17,227 bases of DNA from Goniomonas avonlea (lineage: Eukaryota > Cryptophyceae > Goniomonadida > Goniomonadaceae), in assembly GCA_003573635.1 (NCBI GenBank), contig QUTJ01031757.1, positions 1-17,227 on the forward strand. The letters run 5' to 3'. This document shows, piece after piece, positions 1 through 10,000 of this stretch. Made by a program: the position numbers and the translations under genes. The notes beneath the pieces were generated by a model. It had not been told where the DNA came from. It worked only from the letters and a program-made list of their open reading frames with translations, and did not search any database. Every line of letters begins with the position of its first letter. The first letter of the stretch is position 1.

Positions 1-120
1 ATATAGATATAGATATAGATATAGATATAGATATATTATAATATACAGAGAGAGTATATAGATATATATTATATACAGACAGAGAAGAAGAAAAGAAAAG
101 AAAAAAGAGAAAGAGAGAGA
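1..120. repeat. AT-rich and purine-rich microsatellite
   Basis: Starts with (ATATAG)n over about 35 bp, continues as degenerate TATA/GATA with 'acagagagag' and ends in an A/G-rich tract. No gene is seen. Confidence 0.9.
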
Positions 121-125
121 TAAAG

Positions 126-519
126 CCCTGTTAACCTATTCATATTGCCGGAATTATCAGGCATATCAGGCGCACAGGCCAGGCCAGGCCAGGCGGAACT
201 TGATATCGTGCTACCGGAGCTTGATATCGTCCTCCTGGAACAGGTTTTCTACAAGCAGAGCTTGATATCGTGCTATCGGAGCTTGATATCGTCCTACCGG
301 CTCGCAAGGGCTAATGGGTGGTGCTGCGGGAGATTGAATCTTCAAAAATTAGATTTATTCCGATTCGGCTAGTTTCGTGTAATCAACTCAGGGCCAGGCT
401 TCACATGGGTTAACAGGGTCTCCCCTCGGGCATTATGGGCGAGATAACACCTCGGCCTCGGCTCGGAGCCTTGGCCTCGGTGTTATCGCCCATAATCCCC
501 TCAGAAGACCCTGTTAACC
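126..519. mobile_element. Candidate foldback element
   Basis: The 11-mer CCCTGTTAACC occurs at 126-136, inverted at 408-418 and direct at 509-519. The 408-457 and 473-519 arms pair over nearly 50 bp around a 15-bp loop ('ggttaacagggtct', 'attatgggcg', 'ataacacc' on the left, mirrored on the right). Between 126 and 408 lies a 21-bp-period repeat with CTTGATATCGT at 199, 220, 261 and 282. No convincing coding sequence is present; a 75-codon frame at 145 is made of these repeats. Confidence 0.5.
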
Positions 520-529
520 AAAACATATA

Positions 530-650
530 ATATAGATAGATAGATAGAGAGATAGATATTACATATAGATAGATATAGATATAGATAGATAGATATTACA
601 TATCGATAGATAGATAGATAGAGATAGATCGATGTATAGAGGTATAGATG

Positions 651-681
<31 letters not shown>

Positions 682-684
682 GCT

Positions 685-767
<83 letters not shown>

Positions 768-770
768 CTA
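530..770. repeat. (GATA)n microsatellite at the array edge
   Basis: Imperfect GATA/GATATA from about 530, with a pure (GATA)n run of about 20 copies at 684-767. It abuts the array at 'ctagcagctgctagtaactt', a diverged form of the array motif 'gcaagctgcttgtcacttt'. The array is therefore truncated exactly at the microsatellite. Confidence 0.92.
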
Positions 771-979
771 GCAGCTGCTAGTAACTTTGATGGCATGAAG
801 GCAGGGTGGGACACTAAAGGGAAGCCGATCCAACTACGTGTATTGGGAGACAATCTGGGTGGCATAAAACATCGGACTTGGGGAGGCAATAACCATGCGG
901 TGCACACACCGACCATTTCATCCAAAAAGGTCGCACCTGCATCTACAAATCACCGCTCAGGCTCACACACTGGACACAC

Positions 980-1078
980 CTTGTCGGAAGCTGCCACATC
1001 TGCCTTGGCATCCACAAGGGCAGCGACCGTGGCTGTGTGCCCACCGATTGCCGCACACATAAGAGAGGTGTCGCCGTC
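980..1078 (-). CDS. Exon 30: ankyrin repeat 22, last one visible
   Basis: 33 codons, phase 0; acceptor CCTTGCAG, donor AAG|GTGTGTCC. Starts DGDTSLMCAAIGGHT. Positions 1/3/8/11/31 are D/D/C/I/S. If the donor is not used, translation runs ten more residues and stops at TGA 952-950. That is one possible C-terminus; otherwise a further exon lies outside or beyond the GATA tract. Confidence 0.82.
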
Positions 1079-4000
1079 CTGCAAGGTGTGCGGGCGAGTC
1101 AGGACAAAACGGCCCTAGTCTCTTCTGGTTGCCTACTTAAACGTACGAGTACGTGTCTTTTCCATAGATAGCGAACCAATGATCTGATCTGCTCGAAAAA
1201 TTCTTTGTGGTCTTACTCCAGTTTCAATCTTGGACCAATCCATCTACGGTAATATTGGCAAAACCAATTTTAGCACGTACTAGTCGTACGTGTTCTAACA
1301 AGAAGGCACTAGGGGGGCTGATGGACGTGTCCCTACCTTCAGCACCCAGCTTCTAATGGGGAAAGTAGACGCGAGCAAACTGCATGTCATTGCACGAGGG
1401 AAGGGCGGCGCTAAAAACACAGAGTATACATTGGTATAAAATCTAGGTGGCATAATCATCGTCGGGGAGACAAAAGCAAGAGGCATAGGCATGTGACTTG
1501 TCAAGAATGAAAGCACGTGCACACCCACCCCAAGTCAAAACTTTTGTGCTTCAGCAGTTAAACACAGACAGCCAGCACAAGCGTGCATACCCCAACAATA
1601 TCATCCAAAACAAATTACGGGAGGGAATGTGTGAGAGGGTCGGTGGGTGTCAGGGTGTCAGGGTGTCAGGGCGAGCACGCAAGAGAGCGAGGGAGCGAGG
1701 GAGGTAGGGAGTTGGAGCAAGAGCGAGAGCGAGAGAGGGATGGTGCGAGATAGGGAGAGAGTGAGAGCAAGAGCGAGAGCGAGAGAGGGAGGGCGCGAGA
1801 TAGGGCTGATACATGTGGCACACCTTGCCAGCAGCTGCCACATCTGCTTTTGCATCCACAAGGGCAGCGACCGTGGCTATGTGACCACCCAAAGCCGCAC
1901 CCATAAGGGCGGTGGCGCCCTCCTGGTCGGGGTGAGGCAGGACAAAACGGCCCATAAAGTACATAGACCAGGCGCGAGCAAGCTGCTCGTCACTTTTGAT
2001 TCTGGCTTGAGGGAACCGTGACGGTGGGGCACGAAACATACAACTTGCGAACATACAAGTTGTATGTTTCAAATGCACATCCACTTGTAAACCGGCACCA
2101 AAGAAACCAGGGTCAAAACACCGAGTGCGTGCATTGGGATACAGTCCGGGTGGCCGAGAACTGGGCACTTGGGAAGACAAAATAAGACACAATTCAGGTG
2201 ACCTTGTCAAAGAATGAAAGCACGTGCACAACAGCCCCAAGACAAAATCAGGGTTTGAACCAAACTGCTGTGTTTCTCAAGTTTGCCACAGACAGTCAGC
2301 GAGAGGGTGCACACACAAGTATATCATACAAAAGGTTTGCACCCGCACAGAGACAAATCACCGCTCACGCTCATACATGGGGCACACCATGTTAGTGGCT
2401 GCCACATCTGCCTTGGCATCCACAAGGGCAGCGACTGTGGCGGCGTGGCCAGCGAATGCCGCAGCCATAAGGGAGGACAAGCCGTCCTGCACGGAGGTGC
2501 GAGAGTGAGGGCGGGTCAGAACAAACGGACCGCGGGTGAGGGCCGATGAACGTTAGCGTCCGACCCTTTTCCCGCTGCTGCAACCACAATCAAAGTGACA
2601 AGCTAGTTTTCTCCAATCAGAAAGTGACTCGCACATGCTTTCCAAGTGTCATCAACCCTACACCCTCTATTTTTGGCCCGTTTTGTCCTGACCCACCATC
2701 ACACCTCACGCCTCCCTTCAGCGTGGCTACACCTCGCTTATGGGTGCGGCATTGGGTGGCCACACAGCCACGGTCGCTACCTTTGTGGATGCCAAGGCAG
2801 ATGTGGCAGCTGCCAACCAGGTGTGTTCCATGTAGGAGCACTCTTGGTGATGAGCCCTTGGTGATTCGGAGATGCGGGTGCATCCTTTCTTGGGTGATAT
2901 TGTTGGTGTGTGCATGCTTGTGCTGGCTGTTTGTGATCAACTTGAGAAGCACAACAGTTTTTATTTGGTTTTATCTCGGGGCGGGTGTGCAGGTAGGGAC
3001 GGGCAGCGTGAAACTCGGGAAACCGATGCACCTAGGAAACCCAGGGAAATACCGAGTATGTACACTGGGGTACAATCTGGGTGGCATACACTTCGGACTT
3101 GGGAAGACAAAATAACAGTCAAAAAGTGAACGCACCCCAAGATAACATCAAGCTTGCCGAAAAACTGTTGCAATACCCAAGTTTGTCACAGACAACCAGC
3201 AAAAGGGTGCACACACCAACGAAAAGATCTAACACCGTTGCACCCCCAGACGAATCACCAATCGGGCTCACACATGGGACACACCGGGTTAACAGCTGCT
3301 ACATCTGCCTTGGCATCCACAAGGGTAGCGACCATGGCTGTGTGGCCACCGAATGCCGCACCCAGAAGCGAGGTGTAGCCGTCCTGCACACAGGCGTGAG
3401 TGTGAGGCCGTCAAAACACAAACTGGGATACAATCTGTGTAGCAGAAAACATCGGACCTGGAGAGACAAAATAACAGGCACAAACCGTGTGAACTTGTCA
3501 AAGCATGAAAACACATGCACACCCACCCCAAGATACAATCACTTTAAAACGGTTACGTTTCTTATGTTTGTCACATACAGCCAGCAAAAGGGTGAGTGCA
3601 CCAACAATACCATCCCGAAACGTTGCACCCGCATGAACGAATCACCCTCAGGCTCATCCATGGGACACACCTTGTTGGCAGCTGCCACATCTGCCTTGGC
3701 ATCCACAAGGGCAGTGACCGTGGCGGTATAGCCACCCTTTACCGCATTCATCAGGGACGTCCAGCCGTCCTGCACGGAGGCGTGGGTGTGCGGCCAAGTC
3801 AGGACAACCAACCCAAAAGAAATGGGGTGAGGTCTGATGACGCTGTGTGTCCTACTTTCAACAGGTCAAGCAGGTGCGAGCAAGCTCACCTTGATTCTGG
3901 CATGCGGAAAGAGTGTGACACTAAAGATACAACTAGGGACACCGACGCACCAAGGAAACCACGCTCAAGACACCGAGAACAAATATGTTGTTACAAGCTG

Positions 4001-7000
4001 GGTGGCATAACACAGCACACTTAAGGAGGGACAAGAAACAAGAGGCACAAATCGTCACAGAATGACGACACGTGCAGGCAAATCAAGGCAAACTGTTGCG
4101 TTTCTCAAGTTTGTCACAGACCCCCAGATAGAAATCACCGCTCAGGCTCACACCTTGTCGGCAGCTGCCACATCTGCCTTGGCATCCAGAAGGGCAGCGA
4201 CCGTGGCTGTGTGCCCACCCAAAGCCGCACCCATAAGAGAGGTGACACCGTCCTGCTCAGTGGTGTGGGTGTGCGGGCGGGTCAGGACAGAAGGCCCAAA
4301 TATATATGGTTGAGGGCTGATGACGCTGCGTGTCCCTGCTTTCAACACACAGCTTCTCATTGGGGAAGCCAGACGCGAGGCGGCTGCTTGAAGGGTGGAC
4401 ACGAAATATAAAACTGGGGGGAAACCGATGCGTCATTGGGATAGCTTCTATGTCGTTGGGCCCCGCTTGTTCTGACCCACCCTCACACTCACACAACTGT
4501 GCAGAACGGCGGGACCTCTCTCCTGAAGTGCGGCAAAGGGTCACACAGCCACAGTCGCTGCTCTTCTGGCTGCCAAGGCAGGTGTGGCAGCTGCTGACAA
4601 GGTGTGTCCCATGTGTGAGCCGAAGCGGTGATTCGTAAAAGCGGGTGCAAACGCTTCTTGGGTGGTATGGCTGGTTTTTCTGGCTTTCCTTGAGAAACAG
4701 AGCAGTTTAACTCGGTTTTGCCTGCACGTGCTCTATTCTTTGACAAGGCATTATTCATGCCTGCTATTTTTGTCTCCCCAAGACCCACGGGGTGAGCTGA
4801 TTGCGCTCGTGTCCCTAGTTTCAACTTGGATAATTCCTTGTCAAAGAATGAAAGCACATTCAACGAATTATTCATGTTGGATGTAGGGACATGCCTTGTC
4901 AAAGAATGAAAGCCACTAAAATAAAAAAGATAAGATACACGTTTGCTGGCTGGCTGAGATTAACTGGAGAGCACGACAGTTTCAACCTGATTTTGCCTGC
5001 ACGTGCTTTCATTCTTTGACAAGTTCACGTGACTGATGCTTCTTACGTTGTCTCCTCATGTGCGATGTGTTACGCCAGGCAGATGGAAGATGTATGGACT
5101 CGATGATTGATCTTGGTGTCCTTGGCGCATCGGTTTCCCGAGGGTGGACACCAACCAAACAAAGTTGCACCCGCAAATCCGAATGGCCAATAGGGCTCAT
5201 AAATGGGACACACCTTGTTGGCAGCTGCCACATCTGCCTTGGCAGCCACAAGGGCAGCGACCGTGGCTGTGTGGCCAGCTAATGCCGCAAACCTAAGAGA
5301 GGTCTCGCCGTCCTGCAGGGAGGTGTGGGTGTGAGGGCGGGTCAGGACAAACGGCCAAAAACCCTCTGGGGTGAGGGCTCATGACTCTGCGCACCCAACC
5401 CCAAAGGGGGAACGCAGGCGCGAGCAAGCTGCTTGTCACTATGATTCTGGCATGCGGGACTCCAGATAAACCTCGGGTCAGTTCAAACTAGGGAACGGGT
5501 GCGCCAAGGAGACCAAGGACAAAACACTGAGTGCGCGCATTGACACATCGCACTTGCGGAAACCAAAAGTAACGGCCCACCCCAGGACAAAACCAATTTA
5601 AAACTGCTGTGTTTCTCATGACAATCACCACACACCAACCATATCACCCAAAAAGGTTGCACCCCCAGATAAATCCCTGCTAGAGGTCACACTTCGGACA
5701 CACCTTGTCAGCAGCTGCCACATCTGCCTTGGCATCCACAAGGGCAGCGACCGTGGCTGTGTGGCCACCGGCTGCTGCACCCATAAGCACGGTCCGCCCA
5801 TACTGCGCAGAGGTGTGGGTGTGCGGCCGGGCCGGGACAAGCCGCCCAAACATAGGAGCGGAGGCTCTGCGTGTTCCTACCTTCAACACCCAGCGACAAA
5901 TGATGAAAACAGGCGCGAGGAAGCTGCGTCACTTTGATTGGAAGGGATAAAACTAGGGAGACAGTTGAGCGAAGGAAACCAAGGTCAGAACCCTGAGTAC
6001 TGAATTGGTGGACTCGACATAACAATGTGAACCTGTCAAGAATGGAAGTACCTACCGGCGAAATAACGTGAAAACTGTCGCATTTCTCAAGCTATCGCAG
6101 TTTGCACCCGCCTGTACACATCGCCGCAGAGCTTATTCATGAGACACACCTTGTCGGCAGCTGCCACATCTGCCTTGGCAGCCACAAGGGCAGCGACAGT
6201 GGCTGTGTGCCCACCATATGCCGCACCCATAAGAGAGGTCCAGCCGTTCTGCACGGAGGTGTGGGTGTCGGCCGGGTCAGGACAAAACGGTACAAAAGTT
6301 TTTGGGTGAGGGCTGACGACCCTGCGTGTCCCTACTTTCAACACCCAGCGACAATTGAGGAAAGCAGGCGCGAGCAGACCGCTTGGCACTTCGATTTTGG
6401 CATGGCTTTGCAAGAGCGGGATGGGTGGGACACTAACGATACAGCTCGGGAAGCTGATGCACCAAGGATCGAAATACCGAGGAGAAGACATGGGTTTGCA
6501 CTGGGTCAGACAAAACCGCCATGGGTCACACCTTGTCGGCAGCTGCCACATCTGCCTTGGCATCCACAAGGGCAGCGACCGTGGCTGTGTGGCCACTCAA
6601 TGCCGCAAGAATAAGAGCAGTCCGGCCGCCCTGCAGCGAGGTGTGGGTGGCGGCCGGGTCGGGATAGAACAGTACACAATTTCTGGGGTGAGGGCTGATG
6701 ACCTTGTGTGTGCCTTTGCGTGTCCTCACTTTCAACACCCCACGACAAATGGGGAACGCAGGCGCGAGCAAGCTGCTTGTCACCTTGCTTCTGTGATGGC
6801 TTTGCAAGAGCGGGATGGTGGCACACTAAAGATAAACTAGAGAAACCGGTGCGCCAAGGAAACCACGGTAAAAAACACCGAACTCGCGAATTGGTTTCCA
6901 CGCCTGGATAGACAAAGTAACAGGCACAAACCATGTGAAGGAATGGAGATACGTGCGCATCCGCCCCAAGACAAAACCAAGTTTTGAAAAAAACGGTCGT

Positions 7001-10000
7001 GTTGCTCAAATTAATCACAGACAGCCAGCAAAAAGGGTGCGCACACCAACAATATCATCCAAAAGGGATGCACCGCAGATCGAAATCACAGCTCGGGCTC
7101 ACACATGGGACACACCTGATTGGCAGCTGCCACATCTGCCTTGGCATCCACAAGGGCAGCGACTGTGGCGGCGTGGCCACCCTTTGCCGCACCTAAAAGA
7201 GGGGTCCAGCCGTCCTGTACGGACGAGTGGGGTCAGGACAAGCCGGCCCAAAAGATTACGGGGTGAGGGCTGATGACGCTGCGTGTCTCTTACTTTCAAC
7301 ACCCAGTGAAGGCAGGCGCGAGCAGGCTGCTGCCTCTTTGATTCGGGCTTTGCAGGAGCGGGCTGACACAATACAGCCAGGGACGCCGATGTGTCAAGGA
7401 AACCACCGAGTTTAATGCACTGGAAATCAATTTGGAGGGCATAACACAGCGCACTCGGGGAGACAGAGCAAGAAGCATACACAGAGTGAAGTTGTTAAAG
7501 CATGAAGACATGTACACACCTGCCACCCCAAAATAAAATCGAGTAAAAGTGTCGTGTCTCCCCGAGTAAATTTCTCAAAGTAAAAATTTGTTGTGTTGAT
7601 CAAAGACATTGCGCCCGCAGGCCCAGCGCCACTCAGGCTCGCACATGGGACACACCTGGTTGGCAGCTGCCACATCTGCCTTGGCATCCAGAAGGGCAGC
7701 GACCGTGGCCGTGTGACCACCACTTGCCGCACCTAAAAGAGCGGTCCGGGCGAACTACACGGAGGTGTGAGTGTGGTCAGAGCAAAACAACCCCAAAAAA
7801 AGTGTTGGCGCTGCGTGTCCCACACCAGGCCCAAGGATCGACCAAGTTGTGTTTCTCCGATATGTCGCAGACAGCCAGCCACATCATCCAAAAAAAGGTT
7901 GCACCCCAGATAGAGGTCATCGCTCAGGCCCACACACGGGACACACCTTGTCGGCAGCTGCCACGTTTGCCTTTGCACCCACAAGGGCAGTGACCGTGGC
8001 TGTGTGGCCACCCCACGCCGCACACATAAGAGAGGTGTAGCCGTCCTGCAGGGGAGGCGTGGGTTTGAGCGGGTCAGAGAAGTCGGCCCAAATGTAATAT
8101 GCTGGTTCTGGAAACTCGCCAATTATTTTCTAGAGCTAATTTCCGAGGATTCTGTCAGGTTACTCAATCAAAAGTGACAGATGACTCGGAATTCGCCAAT
8201 TTTTTCCTCGCCATTAGTGTTCCAGAACCAGCATAATGGCGGGATTGGTGGGGCACTAAAGCAAGCGAGTAAACCGATACACTAAGGAACCATTGAAACA
8301 CCAAGGGAGACCGATGCACCAAGGAACCATGGAAACAGCGAGTACGTACGCAAAATGGGATACAATCTGGGTGGCATAAACATCGGCTTTGGGGAGACAA
8401 AGTAACCCAAGGAGAAAACTGCAGGGTTTCTCAAGTTTGTCACAGCCAAACACCAATATCATCCAAAAAGGCTGCACCCGCATTTACGAAGAGCCAATAG
8501 GGCTCATACATACGGAGCGCACCTGGTTGGCAGCTGCCACATCTGCCTTGGCAGCCACAAGGGCAGCGACCGTGGCTGTGTGGCCACCCTTTGCCGCACA
8601 CGAAAGGGAGGTGTCGCCGCTCTGCACGGAGGTGTGAGTGTGCGGGTGGGCCATGACAAAGCGGCAAGAACATTTCTGGGTTGAGGGCTGATGACGCTGC
8701 GTGTCCCTGCTTTCAACGTCCAGCATCAAATGGGAAAGCAGAAACTGTTTGCCACTCTGACATGCGGGATGGGTGTGGCACTAAAGGCGACTAGGGGGAA
8801 CCGATGCGCCAAGGAAACCAATGCCTCTGTGTGGCCGGTTTTAGGCTCTGCCCTTGCCTCTGACTGTCTGTCTCTGGCTCTGTCTCTGTGTGTCAGGTTC
8901 TAGGTTCTGCTTCTGCCTCTGCCTCTGCCTCTGCCTCTGTCTCTGTCTCTGTCTCTGTTTGTGCCGGTCGCTTAGGCTCTGCCTCTGTCTCTGCCTCTGT
9001 ATGTCGGGTTTTAGGCTCTGCTTCTGCCTCTGCCTCTGTCTGCCTCTGTCTGCCTCTGTCTCTGTCTCCGTCTCTGTCTGTGCCAATCTTTTAGGCTGTA
9101 CCTCTGCTTCTGCCTCTGCCTCTGTGTGTCGGGGTTCTCCTCTGCGTCTGCTTCTGCCTCTGTCTGCCTCTGTCTGTCCCTGTCTCCGTCTCTGTCTGCA
9201 CCGGTCTTTTAGGGTCTGCCTCTGCCTCTGCCTCTGCCGCTGTGAGTCGGGTTTTAGGCTCTGCTTCTGCCTCTGCCTGTCTCCGTCTCTGTCTCCGTCT
9301 CTGTCTGTGCCGGTCTTTTAGGCTGTACCTCTGCCTCTGCCTCTGCCTCTCTCTGTCTGCGCCGGTCTTTTAGGCTCTGCTTCTGCCTCTGCCTCCTGCC
9401 TCTGCCTCTGCCTCTGTGTGCCAGGTTTTAGGCTCTGCCTCTGCCTCTGCCTCTGCCTCTGTGCCGGTCTTTTAGGCCCTGCCTCTGCCTCTGTGCGTAC
9501 GCCGAGTACGTGCATTGGGATACCGTCACAAGGCAGCGACCAGCACAGACTGTGACATTTTCAAAACATGTTCTAGTTATTGATTAGAACAGATATGGAA
9601 TGTGATCTCGATTGATTACAAAATTTTGTAACCAGTTTGAGCTGTCGCCCCCCTTTAGGAGCGCACGTGCATGGGAGAAAAGATGACAGGCGTAAATCAT
9701 GTGAACTAAGTCAACAAAAAAATGAAAGCAGGTGCAGGCAAAATAAGGATAAGACTGTTGTGTTTCCAGGTTCGTCACAGAGTAGCCAAGGCGCCATATC
9801 ATCCAAAAAGGTTACACCTACATCTACGAATCACCGCTCAGGCTCATACACGTGGGGCACACCTGATCGACAGCTGCCACATCTGCCTTGGCTTCCACAA
9901 GGGCAGCGACCGTGGCTGTGTGGCCACCCAATGCCGCACCCATAAGGGTGGTGCAGCCGTTCTGCAGGAAGGTGTGAGTGTGAGGGCGGGTCAGTACAAA

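Noticed and set aside
683-925. 80-codon minus-strand frame of Ser-Ile-Tyr-Leu repeats
   Set aside because: It is the translation of the (GATA)n microsatellite.
795-1118. Plus-strand frames across the array (for example 107, 142, 216 codons) as antisense proteins
   Set aside because: They recur at every unit because the units repeat, run through introns and show no domain; they mirror the ankyrin exons.
1650-2240. 196-codon minus-strand frame as a gene of its own
   Set aside because: It is exon 29 with intron on both sides; the coding match ends exactly at the GT and AG sites shared with the other 21 exons.
2722-2820. Start of a separate plus-strand ankyrin gene
   Set aside because: Single exon; flanking blocks are simply the array unit reversed, and normal orientation resumes on both sides.
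8854-9321. 155-codon plus-strand frame rich in Leu-Cys and its Gln-Arg counterpart on the minus strand
   Set aside because: Product of the CTGCCT hexamer repeat; other frames are open for the same reason and there is no domain.
9526-9545. Ankyrin exon remnant 'cacaaggcagcgacc'
   Set aside because: Only about 15 bases resemble the exon motif; no splice sites or further match, so chance cannot be excluded.
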